A stretch of 64,000 nt of DNA from CAVURS01 sp963795385 (GCA_963795385.1 CAWCHK010000003.1:744001-808000); one strand, 5' to 3'. Counted from the first letter of the stretch, positions 44,036-53,740 are shown. Translations and numbers: made by a program. Notes: a model not told the origin generated them from the letters alone.

Positions 44036-45067
44036 TCAGTCGGCCAGGATCCGGGAGACGTACGCCGCGACGGCCCGGACCGCCGCCATCGTCGTCGGGT
44101 AGTCCATCCGGGTCGGGCCCAGGACGCCGAGCCCGGCCAGCACCTCGCTGCCGGTGCCGTAGCCGGTCGAGACCACGCTCGCCGCCTGGAGTCCCTCGAC
44201 CCGGTTCTCGCTGCCGATCCGGACGGCCACGGATCCGGTGTCGTTGCTCATCTCACCGAGCAGCCGGAGCAGTACCACGTGCTCCTCGAGCGCCTCCAGC
44301 ACCGGGGCGATGGTCTGCGGGAAGTCCTCGCCGAAGCGGGTCAGGTTGGCGGTGCCGGCGAGGACCATCCGCTCCTCGCGCTGCTCGACGAGCGCGTCGC
44401 CCAGGCTGGCCACGACCGCCCGCACCGCGTCGCGGTCCTCGACGGGGAAGGCATCCGCCACCTCGCGCATCCGGTCGCCCGCCTCCGTGAAGCGCAGGCC
44501 GGTCGCAGCCGTCCCGAGCCGGGCCCGGAGCTCGCCGACGAACAGCTCGGCCGCGGCGCCGGTCAGCTCGCGGCCGGTGTCGATCACTCGCTGCTCGACC
44601 CGGCCGGTGTTGGCGATCAGGATCAGCAGCAGCCGCGGGCCACCGATCGGGACCAGCTCGATGTGCCGGACGATGGAGCGGGTCAGGCTCGGGTACTGCA
44701 CCACCGCGACCTGGTGGGTCAGCGAGGCGAGCAGCCGGACGGTGCGGTCGACGACGTCGTCCAGGTCGACGGCGCCGTCGAGGAGCGAGTGGATCGCCCG
44801 GCGCTCCGCGGCGGACATCGGCTTCACGCCGGACAGGCGGTCGACGAAGGTGCGGTAGCCCGCGTCCGTCGGCACCCGGCCGGCGCTGGTGTGCGGCTGG
44901 GCGATCAGCCCCTCCTCCTCCAGCGCCGCCATGTCGTTGCGGATCGTGGCCGGGGAGACGCCCAGGTGGTGCCGGTCGACCAGAGCCCGGGAGCCGACCG
45001 GCTCACGGGTCTCGACGTAGTCCTGGACGATGGCGCGGAGCACGGCGAGACGGCGTTCCTCACTCAT
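44036..45067 (-). CDS. hrcA: Heat-inducible transcription repressor HrcA
   Basis: Repressor of class I heat-shock genes, 343 residues. N-terminal winged helix (RLAVLRAIVQDYVETREPVGSRALVDRH...SPATIRNDMAALEEEGLI) and a GAF-like dimerisation domain. ATG 45067 begins the conserved MSEERRLAVL; the frame is open further upstream but those residues cross the operator. A CIRCE element lies 30 nt upstream, so HrcA represses its own operon with dnaJ and rsmE. Confidence 0.96.
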   Translation of the reverse strand: MSEERRLAVLRAIVQDYVETREPVGSRALVDRHHLGVSPATIRNDMAALEEEGLIAQPHTSAGRVPTDAGYRTFVDRLSGVKPMSAAERRAIHSLLDGAVDLDDVVDRTVRLLASLTHQVAVVQYPSLTRSIVRHIELVPIGGPRLLLILIANTGRVEQRVIDTGRELTGAAAELFVGELRARLGTAATGLRFTEAGDRMREVADAFPVEDRDAVRAVVASLGDALVEQREERMVLAGTANLTRFGEDFPQTIAPVLEALEEHVVLLRLLGEMSNDTGSVAVRIGSENRVEGLQAASVVSTGYGTGSEVLAGLGVLGPTRMDYPTTMAAVRAVAAYVSRILAD

Positions 45068-45096
45068 CTGCCGACCTCCTCCCCCGCGCCGCCGGA

Positions 45097-45123
45097 TTGG
45101 CACTCGCGCACCAGGAGTGCCAA
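45097..45123. promoter_or_regulatory. CIRCE operator of hrcA-dnaJ
   Basis: TTGGCACTC-N9-GAGTGCCAA is a perfect inverted repeat with the 9-nt spacer of CIRCE. It differs from the consensus TTAGCACTC/GAGTGCTAA only by a symmetric A-to-G change. Located 30 nt upstream of the hrcA start, overlapping the end of the following PAP2 gene by proximity (2 nt gap). HrcA binding site. Confidence 0.93.
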
Positions 45124-45125
45124 GT

Positions 45126-45890
45126 CTACGGCGCGTAGGCGGGTGGCTCCTGCGGGAGCCAGGCCCGAGCCACCCAGGCCGCCACGAAGACGATGATCGA
45201 CGCGACGATGCCGTCGGTCCAGTAGTGGTTGCCGGTGACGACCACAACCGCCAGGGTCAGGATCGGGTGGAGCACGAAGAGCCAGCGCCAGGGGCTGCGC
45301 AGCACGACGACCGCGCCCACCGCGACGACCACGGCCCAGCCGACGTGCAGAGAGGGCATCGCGGCGAACTGGTTGGCCAGCCCGGTGCCCACCGGTCCGA
45401 AGACGGCGTGGCCGTAGATCTGGCCGGTGTCGACGACCCCGTCACCGGGCAGCAGCCGGGGCGGAGCCATCGGGTAGAAGATCTGCCCGAGCAGGCCGAG
45501 GCCGGTCACCAGGGTCAGGAACCGGCGGTACCAGAGGTAGTGCCGCGGATGCCGTACATAGAGCCAGAGCAGCGAACCGACCAGCGAGGCGACGTACCCC
45601 ACCTGGTAGTGCAGGTTGGCCAGGTCGACCAGGCGCGGCCAGTCCAGGACCAGCTGCTGGACCGACGCCTCGTTGGGCAGGCCGATCCGGCGCTCGAAGT
45701 GCCAGAGGCCGGTCGCGTGCGCGTAAGCCCCGGCCGGCGCAGCGAGGTACCGGCCGACGCTGTACGTCATGTAGAGGGCCGCGACCAGCGTCAGCTCGCG
45801 GAACAGGTGAGGGCGCCGGGCCCGGGCCTCGGCCGGCCGCTGGCCGTGCGGTGCGGGGTCGCGTTCGCGGGAGCGAGTGACGGTGCTCAT
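45126..45890 (-). CDS. PAP2/inositol phosphotransferase-like membrane phosphatase
   Basis: Integral membrane protein of 254 residues with about six helices. The PAP2 catalytic motifs are FAAMPSLHVGWA and GNHYWTDGIVA, the latter with the His-Asp pair; the upstream motif (KxxxxxxRP) is less clear, as in the AUR1/Ipt1-like branch. Likely dephosphorylates or transfers lipid phosphates at the outer face of the membrane. Its stop ends 2 nt short of the CIRCE element. Confidence 0.83.
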   Translation of the reverse strand: MSTVTRSRERDPAPHGQRPAEARARRPHLFRELTLVAALYMTYSVGRYLAAPAGAYAHATGLWHFERRIGLPNEASVQQLVLDWPRLVDLANLHYQVGYVASLVGSLLWLYVRHPRHYLWYRRFLTLVTGLGLLGQIFYPMAPPRLLPGDGVVDTGQIYGHAVFGPVGTGLANQFAAMPSLHVGWAVVVAVGAVVVLRSPWRWLFVLHPILTLAVVVVTGNHYWTDGIVASIIVFVAAWVARAWLPQEPPAYAP

Positions 45891-46040
45891 CGCACCCGCC
45901 CGCGCGCGACGAAGCTCCCCGGACTCATCGCAGCAGCGTACGGGGAAGGTCCGACAATCCAGCAATGCAATATCGGCCGCGTCACGAATCCGTGAAGTCT
46001 CCCGGACCGGGTCGTGTTCCCGGGCCGCCGCGACATCGCC

Positions 46041-46070
46041 GCACCCAGCCGCACCCAGCCGCACCCAGCC
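46041..46070. repeat. Three perfect 10-bp tandem repeats downstream of hemW
   Basis: GCACCCAGCC occurs three times in direct succession, immediately before the hemW stop codon region (46073, minus strand). It is non-coding. A second 10-bp tandem array of different sequence lies at 53741-53788. Confidence 0.9.
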
Positions 46071-46072
46071 GC

Positions 46073-47320
46073 TCAGGGCAGCAGGGCGGCGACCACGGTG
46101 TCGGCGAGGAGACGCCCGCGCCGGGTGAGCACCAACCGCCCCTCGATCGCCCGGACGCCGTCCACCAGGCCGTTGGCGATCAGCGCCGCGACCCTGGACG
46201 GCTCGGGCAGCGCCTCGACCGGCAGCCCCTCCGCCAGGCGGACGCCGAGCAGCACCCGCTCGTCCGCCCGCTGCGTGGGCGTCAGCACCTCCCGGGCCTG
46301 CGCCGGGCTGCGTCCGCCCTCGGCGGCGATCCTCGCGGCGTACGCGGTGGGGTGTTTGACGTTCCACCACCGGACTCCGCCGACGTGGCTGTGTGCGCCC
46401 GGCCCGATCCCCCACCAGTCGCCGTCCCGCCAGTAGCCCAGGTTGTGCCGGCACGCATCGTCCGGTGTACGGGCCCAGTTGCTGATCTCGTACCAGTCGA
46501 GACCGGCCGAGGTGAGGGCGGCATCGGCCAGCTCGTACTTGGTCGCCTCGTCGTCGTCCTGCGGCGGGGGCAGCTCGCCGCGGGCGACCTGGCCCGCCAT
46601 CCTCGTGCCTGCCTCGACCACGAGCGCGTACGCCGACAGGTGGTCCGGAGCGCAGTCGAGGGCGGCCGCCAGGCTGGTCTCCCAGTCGGCCACCGTCTCG
46701 CCCGGCGTGCCGTAGATCAGGTCGAGGCTGACCGCCAGGCCGGCGGCACGGGCCCAGGCGACCGCCTGGGGCACCCGCTCCGGGTCGTGCGTGCGGTCGA
46801 GGGTGGCGAGCACCCGCGGCACGGCCGACTGCATGCCGAACGAGACCCGGGTGACGCCTCCGGCGGCGAGCTCGGCCAGCGAGTCCGGGGTCACCGAGTC
46901 GGGATTGGCCTCGGTCGTGACCTCGGCGCCCGCGGCCAGGCCGAACCGCTCGCGGATGCCGGACAGGAGCCCGACGAGGTCCGCAGCCGGCAGCAGCGTC
47001 GGCGTGCCGCCACCGAAGAACACCGTGTCCACGACCGGCAGCGCCCGCGGCCGGCCCGGCCCGTCACCGCCCGCGGCTGAAAGGACGCCGGCGGCCAGAT
47101 CCAGCTCGCGGGCAGCGGTCACGGCGTACGACGCCTGGCTGGCTCCGCCGCCCAGCTCGACGGCGGTGTAGGTGTTGAAGTCGCAGTAGCCGCAACGGAC
47201 CGAGCAGAACGGCACGTGGACGTAGACGCCGAACGGCCGGGTCCCGAGCCCCTCCAAGGCCGCAGGCGGCAGGGAGCCGTCGGGAGGCACCGGCTCGCCG
47301 TCCGGCAGGGCACTGGGCAT
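46073..47320 (-). CDS. hemW: Haem chaperone HemW (radical SAM, coproporphyrinogen-oxidase-like)
   Basis: Radical SAM protein of 415 residues. The 4Fe-4S motif is PFCSVRCGYCDF (CxxxCxxC), followed by VFFGGGTPTLL, EANPDSV, RVSFGMQS and DLIYGTPGET. HemW lacks the extra Cys of true HemN, and here CSVRCGYCDF carries the third Cys directly followed by D, as in HemW; it is thought to insert haem in respiratory proteins. ATG 47320. Found near lepA and hrcA in many actinobacteria, as here. Confidence 0.93.
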   Translation of the reverse strand: MPSALPDGEPVPPDGSLPPAALEGLGTRPFGVYVHVPFCSVRCGYCDFNTYTAVELGGGASQASYAVTAARELDLAAGVLSAAGGDGPGRPRALPVVDTVFFGGGTPTLLPAADLVGLLSGIRERFGLAAGAEVTTEANPDSVTPDSLAELAAGGVTRVSFGMQSAVPRVLATLDRTHDPERVPQAVAWARAAGLAVSLDLIYGTPGETVADWETSLAAALDCAPDHLSAYALVVEAGTRMAGQVARGELPPPQDDDEATKYELADAALTSAGLDWYEISNWARTPDDACRHNLGYWRDGDWWGIGPGAHSHVGGVRWWNVKHPTAYAARIAAEGGRSPAQAREVLTPTQRADERVLLGVRLAEGLPVEALPEPSRVAALIANGLVDGVRAIEGRLVLTRRGRLLADTVVAALLP

Positions 47321-47371
47321 GCCTCGATCCTCGCGCATGCGGCCCCCCGCGACGGATGGTGGACTGGCCCC

Positions 47372-48325
47372 ATGCAGACGACGGAGATGGGCGGCCTCAC
47401 GGTCTCGGCGATGGGCCTGGGCTGCATGGGGATGAGCGAGTTCTACGGCACCACCGACTGGGACGAGTCGGTGGCGACGATCCACCGGGCGCTCGACCTG
47501 GGGGTGACGCTGATCGACACGGCCGACATCTACGGCACGGGGCACAACGAGGTCCTGGTCGGACGGGCGCTGGCCGGGCGCCGGGACGAGGTGCAGCTCG
47601 CCACCAAGTTCGGGATCGACCGCTCCGGCGGCGAGGCGAACCGGACCGTCCGCGGCGACGCGGCGTACGTGAAGGCCGCCTGTGACGCCTCGTTGCTGCG
47701 GCTCGGCGTCGAGGTCATCGACCTCTACTACCTGCATCGACCGCCCCGGAACGCCGAGATCGAGGAGACGGTCGGTGCGATGGGTGAGCTGGTCCAGGCG
47801 GGCAAGGTCCGTCACCTCGGGCTGTCCGAGGTCGACGGGGACCTGCTGCGCCGGGCCCACGGGGTGCACCCGATCACGGCCGTGCAGAGCGAGTACTCCC
47901 TCTGGACCCGCGACCCGGAGCGGGAGGTGGTCGACGTCATGCGCGAGCTCGACGTGGGCCTGGTCGCCTACTCACCGCTCGGGCGCGGCTTCCTGACCGG
48001 CACCGTTGATCCGAAGTCGTTGGGGGACAACGACTTCAGAGGGCGCAACCCGAGGTTCTCGGGTGAGGCGGGCCACGCCAACCGGGCGATCGCCGACGCC
48101 GCCGCCGACGTCGCGGAGCGGCACCAGATGACGCCGGCCCAGGTGGCACTGGCCTGGGTGCTGGGCCAGGGCGCACGTCTGGGCGTGCCCGTCGTCCCGA
48201 TCCCCGGCACCAAGCGGGTGCGCTGGCTCGAGGAGAACGCCGCGGCGGCCGACATCGAGCTGACTCCCGAGGACCTCCAGGTGCTCGACCCGCTGGCCGA
48301 GCAGGTCGTGGGCGCGCGCTACTGA
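47372..48325 (+). CDS. Aldo/keto reductase
   Basis: NADPH-dependent oxidoreductase of 317 residues on a TIM barrel. Catalytic tetrad: Asp in IDTADIYG (with Tyr), Lys in LATKFG and His in YYLHRP. The C-terminal VPIPGTKRVRWLEENAAA binds the NADP phosphate. Closest in feel to the YakC/AKR13 type. ATG 47372 fits the family start (GGLTVSAMGLGCMGMS). Divergent from hemW by 51 bp. Substrate unknown. Confidence 0.92.
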   Translation: MQTTEMGGLTVSAMGLGCMGMSEFYGTTDWDESVATIHRALDLGVTLIDTADIYGTGHNEVLVGRALAGRRDEVQLATKFGIDRSGGEANRTVRGDAAYVKAACDASLLRLGVEVIDLYYLHRPPRNAEIEETVGAMGELVQAGKVRHLGLSEVDGDLLRRAHGVHPITAVQSEYSLWTRDPEREVVDVMRELDVGLVAYSPLGRGFLTGTVDPKSLGDNDFRGRNPRFSGEAGHANRAIADAAADVAERHQMTPAQVALAWVLGQGARLGVPVVPIPGTKRVRWLEENAAAADIELTPEDLQVLDPLAEQVVGARY

Positions 48326-48346
48326 CCGCCCACGACCGGTGACGCG

Positions 48347-49006
48347 CTACTGCGGCTGGAGCCGGGCCGCTGCGCGCTGGGCCACTGCGGCGATGGTCCC
48401 CGCGAGCCGCACCTGCCCGGCCCGGGCCGCCTCGAGCAGCGCCTGAGCCTGCTCGGGCTCCGGTGTGGGGAACACATCGGCGATCCTGATCCCGTGGGCA
48501 GGCTTGTGCCGCAACGAGATCGGGTCACCCGCCTCGACCCGGCCCTCCTGCAGGACGCGGAGGTAGGCCCCCGGCGCACCGTGGGCCGTGAACCGCTTGA
48601 CCCAGCGTGGCTCGTCGATCCAGTGGCTGAAGGTCTGGCAGGGGATGCGCGGCGCCGTGACCTCGACCACGACGCCGTCCGCCGTCCCGATGGCCCACTG
48701 CTCACCGATGACGGCATTGGTCACGTCGATCCCCGATGTCGTGAAGTTCTCGCCGAACGTCCCGGGCGCGATGACCCGGCCCAGCTCGCCGACCCACCAG
48801 TCCAGGTCCTCCTCGGCGTACGCGTAGACGGCCTGCTCCGGGCCACCGTGGTGCAGCGTGTCCAGCTGCGCATCACCCGACAGCCCGCGCACGGCGACGG
48901 TCACCGGGCCTGCGTGCGGCCGCTTGTCGATGGCGGTGCGGCCCGGTGTCTGCCCCGGGTCGTCGTGGATCTCGTGGACGACGTTGACGGAGCGCAGGAC
49001 ACCCAT
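48347..49006 (-). CDS. MOSC domain-containing protein (YiiM-like)
   Basis: Protein of 219 residues with the MOSC fold that binds the molybdenum cofactor sulfide. GLSGDAQLDTLHHGGPEQAVYAY and PGTFGENFTTSGIDVTNAVIGEQW are family hallmarks. Cys in APRIPCQTF is the likely cofactor-facing residue. Members detoxify N-hydroxylated compounds. ATG 49006; the gene starts 29 nt after the UbiA stop on the same strand. Confidence 0.9.
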   Translation of the reverse strand: MGVLRSVNVVHEIHDDPGQTPGRTAIDKRPHAGPVTVAVRGLSGDAQLDTLHHGGPEQAVYAYAEEDLDWWVGELGRVIAPGTFGENFTTSGIDVTNAVIGEQWAIGTADGVVVEVTAPRIPCQTFSHWIDEPRWVKRFTAHGAPGAYLRVLQEGRVEAGDPISLRHKPAHGIRIADVFPTPEPEQAQALLEAARAGQVRLAGTIAAVAQRAAARLQPQ

Positions 49007-49034
49007 CGGGCCATCCTCGCGCATCAGCGGCCCG

Positions 49035-49847
49035 CTAGCGATGCACCGCCCCGCCGGAGAGTACGACGCCGACCACCACCAGGCCCGCGGCCGCGACCGT
49101 CCCCGGGAACGCGAGCCGCCGGCCACCGAGCATGGCAGCGACCGCTGCGACCAGGGAGCTGCCTCCGAAGACCCAGACCGGCCAACGCGCAGGGGTCGCC
49201 ACCACGACCGCGACCCCTGCGACGGCGATCAACCCGGCGGCCAGCCCCAGCGCCCGCCGCGGCCCGATGCGCTGCGGGAAGCCCTTCACCCCGGTCCGGG
49301 CATCCGCGTCGGCGTCCTTCACGGTGTTGGTCAGGTGGGCCGCGACTCCCAGGGCACATCCGGCCAGCACGAGCGCCGCGTGCGGGAGCGGTCGGCCCGG
49401 CAGCAGCGTCGTGACGACCGGTGGCATCAGGCCGAACGACACCGCGAACGGGAGCCAGCTCAGGACCGTCCACTTCAGCCGGACGTCGTACGCGTACGCC
49501 GAGCCCACGGCCACCAGATGGAGCAGTCCCGGCGCCCACCCCAGGGCCAAAGAGGTGACGACGGACACCGCAGCCGCGACCGTGAGGGCGAGCAGCACGG
49601 ACCGGTCGTCCAGGTCGCCCCGGACGAGCGGCTTGTCGGCCCGGTGCGCGGCCCGGTCGATGTCGCGGTCGACGTAGTCGTTGAGCCAGCCGACGGAGAG
49701 CTGCCCGCTCAGGACGGCCACCAGGAGCACGGCGACCCGCCCGGCCGACACCCCGGCCGACGCCGCGAGCGCGCCGGCGAAGGCCGTGACGGCGAGCGAC
49801 GGCATGGGGTGGCAGGCCCGCGCCAGGTCGCGCAGGGGCATCCGCAT
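49035..49847 (-). CDS. UbiA-family prenyltransferase
   Basis: Polytopic membrane enzyme of 270 residues moving a prenyl chain onto an aromatic or sugar acceptor. The first Asp-rich motif is NDYVDRDIDR and the second DADADARTG, both binding prenyl diphosphate through Mg. About eight helices. ATG 49847 chosen (MRMPLRDLARACHP); the longer frame upstream has no hydrophobic or family sequence. Acceptor unknown: menaquinone precursors are made by another UbiA branch (MenA), and here no quinone genes are adjacent. Confidence 0.88.
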   Translation of the reverse strand: MRMPLRDLARACHPMPSLAVTAFAGALAASAGVSAGRVAVLLVAVLSGQLSVGWLNDYVDRDIDRAAHRADKPLVRGDLDDRSVLLALTVAAAVSVVTSLALGWAPGLLHLVAVGSAYAYDVRLKWTVLSWLPFAVSFGLMPPVVTTLLPGRPLPHAALVLAGCALGVAAHLTNTVKDADADARTGVKGFPQRIGPRRALGLAAGLIAVAGVAVVVATPARWPVWVFGGSSLVAAVAAMLGGRRLAFPGTVAAAGLVVVGVVLSGGAVHR

Positions 49848-50085
49848 GCCCCCATGGTGACGGGCGGCCCCGGCCCCGCTCAGCATGTGGACAGATCCGC
49901 GCGTGAGTGAGCCGATCGGGGGTCGACGCAGCACGAATCACCACGCGATCGGCGGGTCGATGTCACCTTGGGTGAGCAGTCGTAGCGATAATCCGGAAGC
50001 GTTGGCTTGCAAGGCCTGGCACTGCATACCCTCGGCCCTGCGAGCGTAAGTTCGACCGGTACCACCCGACGTTGCGAGGGCCTTC

Positions 50086-51810
50086 ATGCACGTGTCCAGA
50101 GTTGCGGTTCTGCTGCTCCGCGCCGCCCGGCGGTCCCGCCGTCCGCTCGCGATCGCGGTGGTGAGCCTGATGGTTGCGGGCATCTGCGTCGTCACCGACG
50201 TGAGCGGCGCCGCCCTCGCCGCCGAGCAGCCCGGCCAGGCTGCCGACGCCTCCGCCTCCTCGGGCTCCAGCCCGGCCAGTGCCGCCGCCGACGACTCGGC
50301 GCCGGCCCCGTCCAGCAGCTCGCAGAGCGGCAGCTCGACCGGCGGCTCGCCCTCGACCCCCGCGACCACGACCTCGAAGACGACGAGCAGCGCGTCCACG
50401 ACCTCGAAGACGGTGAAGAAGGCCGCCAAGGCACCGGCCAACGCCGCGAAGTCCTCCACCAAGGCGGCGGCCACGACGCGCAGCGCGAACATCGCGACAC
50501 CGACCCGCTCCAGCCTGGTGGCTGCCGCCAAGGCCGGTCCCGCGCTGACCCTCTCCGGCAGCTCGGCGGTCGCCGACAGCAACCACGACGGGCGGACCAG
50601 CGTCGGTGACGTCGTGACCACGACCTGGAAGGTGAAGAACGGCGGCACCGACCCGGCCACCGGCCTGACGGTCACCACCACCCGGGGCTCGGCCACCTGC
50701 GCGACCTCGACCGTCCCGAACGGCAGCAGCACCACCTGCACGTCCACCACCAAGGTCACCCAGGCCGACCTGGACGCCGCCAAGATCAGCATCACGGGGA
50801 CGGCGAAGGCCACCATCCTCGCGGTGCCGACCAGCAGCGCACCGGCCACCGCCGCACTGACCCTGTCGGTGAAGAAGGGCCTGACGATCGGGCAGTCCAT
50901 CACCCGGGTCAGCGACCGCGACCGCAACGGCCGGACCAGCCAGGGCGACCTGCTCCAGTTCGTCTTCACGGTGCGCAACACCGGGTCGCAGACGCTGCAC
51001 AACGTCCAGGTCATCGACCAGCGGTTGCGCAGCGCGCACGTCTCGGTCACCTGCAGCAGCACGACGCTGGCTCCGAACAAGAAGACCACCTGCCGCTCGC
51101 AGGGCTACCAGGTCACGGCCTTCCAGGCCCGGCAGGGCTTCGTCGTCAACTACGCGCAAGCCCGCGGGACGACACCGTCCGGCGCGCACATCTTCAGCGG
51201 CACCAGCAAGGCCAGCACGTCGGTCATGCGCCCACCGCCCCCGCCGCGCCCGCGCCTGTCGCTGGTGATCTCGGTCGCCCACGTGCACGACGCGGACGGC
51301 GACGGCAAGGCCGGTGCCGGCGACACGGTGACCTACGCCTTCTCCATCCGCAACGTCGGCAACACCCGGATCAGCAACATCTCGCTGACCGACAAGAAGC
51401 TGAGCGGGCTGCACCTCGGCCTGCACTGCGGCGGCTCGGTGCTGCCGGCCGGCACCTCCACCCGGTGCACCGCGGACCCGTTCAAGATCACGGCGTTCAA
51501 CGTCGGGCAGAAGCAGCTGGTCAACTTCGCGTCGGTGCGCGGGGTGGCCTCCACTGGCCGATCGGTCGGGGCGTTCGACAAGATCACCCTCGGCCTGAGC
51601 GGCTCGCTCACGTCGCTGGTCGGCTCGACCGGCCTGTCCGGCCTCCCCCGGACCGGTGGCACGCCGACCACGCCGCTCACCATCGGGTTCTGGATGGTCA
51701 TCCTCGGCTTCGGCCTGGTCCTGGTCGGCCGCCGCGGCACGCGCCCGGCGACCGCACCGCTGCACGCAGGCCAGCAGCCCTGGCAGCTGAGCAGCCGCCC
51801 CCTCCGCTAG
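50086..51810 (+). CDS. LPxTG cell-wall surface protein with DUF11-like repeats
   Basis: Exported protein of 574 residues. A long signal peptide (RRSRRPLAIAVVSLMVAGICVV, Ala cleavage around 45) precedes a Ser/Thr/Ala-rich stalk to about residue 145. Then come three DUF11-like beta domains, each with a [D/N]xDxDGKxGxGD-like loop (SNHDGRTSVGDVV, DRDRNGRTSQGDLL, DADGDGKAGAGDTV) that suggests calcium binding. The C-terminus has the sortase signal LPRTGG at 520-525, a hydrophobic helix and basic RRGTRP. No sortase gene is in the window. The calcium-like loops are my reading. Confidence 0.85.
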   Translation: MHVSRVAVLLLRAARRSRRPLAIAVVSLMVAGICVVTDVSGAALAAEQPGQAADASASSGSSPASAAADDSAPAPSSSSQSGSSTGGSPSTPATTTSKTTSSASTTSKTVKKAAKAPANAAKSSTKAAATTRSANIATPTRSSLVAAAKAGPALTLSGSSAVADSNHDGRTSVGDVVTTTWKVKNGGTDPATGLTVTTTRGSATCATSTVPNGSSTTCTSTTKVTQADLDAAKISITGTAKATILAVPTSSAPATAALTLSVKKGLTIGQSITRVSDRDRNGRTSQGDLLQFVFTVRNTGSQTLHNVQVIDQRLRSAHVSVTCSSTTLAPNKKTTCRSQGYQVTAFQARQGFVVNYAQARGTTPSGAHIFSGTSKASTSVMRPPPPPRPRLSLVISVAHVHDADGDGKAGAGDTVTYAFSIRNVGNTRISNISLTDKKLSGLHLGLHCGGSVLPAGTSTRCTADPFKITAFNVGQKQLVNFASVRGVASTGRSVGAFDKITLGLSGSLTSLVGSTGLSGLPRTGGTPTTPLTIGFWMVILGFGLVLVGRRGTRPATAPLHAGQQPWQLSSRPLR

Positions 51811-51852
51811 CTCCGGCGGCTGGGGCGGGGCGGTACGCGGCCTACCTGCGGC

Positions 51853-53709
51853 CTACTTGCGGCCCTTGTCGACGGCGACGGCCTCGTTGGAGAGCGCTGC
51901 GATGAAGGCCTCCTGCGGGACCTCGACCCGGCCGACCATCTTCATCCGCTTCTTGCCCTCCTTCTGCTTCTCCAGGAGCTTGCGCTTGCGGGTGATGTCA
52001 CCGCCGTAGCACTTGGCGAGGACGTCCTTGCGGATCGCCCGAATCGTCTCTCTGGCAATGATTCTCGCGCCGATGGCCGCCTGGATCGGCACCTCGAACT
52101 GCTGTCGCGGGATCAGCTTGCGGAGCTTGCCCGCCATCTCCACGCCGTACGCGTAGGCCTTGTCCTGGTGCACGATCGCGCTGAACGCGTCGACCTGCTC
52201 GCCCTGCAGCAGGATGTCGACCTTGACCAGGTCCCCCACCTGCTCGCCGGCGAGCTCGTAGTCCAGCGACGCGTAGCCGCGGGTCTTGGACTTCAGCAGG
52301 TCGAAGAAGTCGAACACGATCTCGGCGAGCGGCAGCGTGTAACGCATCTCGACCCGGTCCTCGGACAGGTAGTCCATGCCGAGCAGCGTCCCGCGCCGGC
52401 CCTGGCAGAGCTCCATGATCGTGCCGATGAACTCGCTCGGCGCCAGGATCGTGGCCCGGACGATGGGCTCGCGCACCTCGGCCACCTTGCCGGTCGGGTA
52501 CTCCGAGGGGTTGGTCACGGTGATCAGGCTGCCGTCGTCCATGGTCACCTCGTAGACGACGTTCGGCGCCGTGGAGATCAGGTCGAGCTCGGACTCCCGC
52601 TCGAGCCGCTCGCGGACGATCTCCAGGTGGAGCAGCCCGAGGTAGCCGCAGCGGAAGCCGAAGCCGAGCGCGGCCGAGGTCTCGGGCTCGTAGACCAGCG
52701 CGGCGTCGTTGAGCTTCAGCTTGTCCAGGGCGTCGCGCAGGTCCGGGTAGTCCGAGCCGTCGATCGGGTACAGACCGGAGAAGACCATCGGCTTGGGATC
52801 GCGATAGCCCGAAAGAGCCTGCGTCGCAGGCTTTCCCGAGTTGGTGACGGTGTCTCCGACGCGGGACTGGCGGACGTCCTTGACGCCGGTGATCAGGTAG
52901 CCGACCTCGCCGACGCCCAGGCCCTTGGTCGGCACCGGCTCCGGCGAGATCACCCCGATCTCCAGGAGCTCATGGGTCGCACGTGTCGACATCATCACGA
53001 TCCGCTCACGCGGCGACAGGTGGCCGTCGATGACCCGGACATAGGTCACCACGCCCCGGTAGGTGTCGTAGACCGAGTCGAAGATCATCGCGCGGGCCGC
53101 GGCGTCCGGATCGCCCTGCGGCGCTGGGAACTCCGCGACGATGTGGTCCAGCAGCGGTTCGACCCCGGCGCCGGTCTTGCCCGACGTGAGCAGGACGTCG
53201 GCCGGGTCGCAGCCGATCAGCCGGGCCAGCTCGTCGGCGTACTTCTCCGGCTGGGCGGCGGGGAGGTCGATCTTGTTCAGCACCGGGATGACATGGAGGT
53301 CGTTCTCCATCGCCAGGTAGAGGTTGGCGAGGGTCTGCGCCTCGATCCCCTGAGCCGCATCGACCAGCAGCACCGCGCCCTCGCAGGCAGCCAGCGACCG
53401 CGACACCTCGTAGGTGAAGTCGACGTGACCGGGGGTGTCGATCATGTTCAGCGCGTACGTCGTGCCGTCGAGCTCCCAGGGCATCCGCACGGCCTGGCTC
53501 TTGATCGTGATGCCGCGCTCGCGCTCGATGTCCATCCGGTCGAGGTACTGGGCCCGCATGGCGCGGGCGTCCACGACCCCGGTCAGCTGAAGCATCCGGT
53601 CGGCGAGGGTCGACTTGCCGTGGTCGATGTGGGCGATGATGCAGAAGTTGCGGATCAGCCCCGGCGGCGTCGCGGCAGGAACCAGCGCCGTACGAGCCAT
53701 GGGGGACAT
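51853..53709 (-). CDS. lepA: Elongation factor 4 (LepA)
   Basis: Translational GTPase of 618 residues that back-translocates or remodels stalled ribosomes. G1 AHIDHGKST, G3 DTPGHVDF, G4 NKID; then domains II-III, V and the unique C-terminal domain with YGGDITRKRKLLEKQKEGKKRMK split by conserved Lys/Arg. GTG/ATG start at 53709 opens MSPMARTALVPAATPPGLIRNF; an internal ATG three codons later is possible. Neighbour of hemW-hrcA and rpsT-holA blocks as expected. Confidence 0.97.
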   Translation of the reverse strand: MSPMARTALVPAATPPGLIRNFCIIAHIDHGKSTLADRMLQLTGVVDARAMRAQYLDRMDIERERGITIKSQAVRMPWELDGTTYALNMIDTPGHVDFTYEVSRSLAACEGAVLLVDAAQGIEAQTLANLYLAMENDLHVIPVLNKIDLPAAQPEKYADELARLIGCDPADVLLTSGKTGAGVEPLLDHIVAEFPAPQGDPDAAARAMIFDSVYDTYRGVVTYVRVIDGHLSPRERIVMMSTRATHELLEIGVISPEPVPTKGLGVGEVGYLITGVKDVRQSRVGDTVTNSGKPATQALSGYRDPKPMVFSGLYPIDGSDYPDLRDALDKLKLNDAALVYEPETSAALGFGFRCGYLGLLHLEIVRERLERESELDLISTAPNVVYEVTMDDGSLITVTNPSEYPTGKVAEVREPIVRATILAPSEFIGTIMELCQGRRGTLLGMDYLSEDRVEMRYTLPLAEIVFDFFDLLKSKTRGYASLDYELAGEQVGDLVKVDILLQGEQVDAFSAIVHQDKAYAYGVEMAGKLRKLIPRQQFEVPIQAAIGARIIARETIRAIRKDVLAKCYGGDITRKRKLLEKQKEGKKRMKMVGRVEVPQEAFIAALSNEAVAVDKGRK

Positions 53710-53740
53710 GGGTTCATCGTCCCATGAGTGCGGCCCGCTT

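Noticed and set aside
49848..50085. Gene in the 238-bp gap between UbiA and the surface protein
   Set aside because: Open frames there lack ribosome binding sites and resemble nothing; it is more likely the divergent promoter region.
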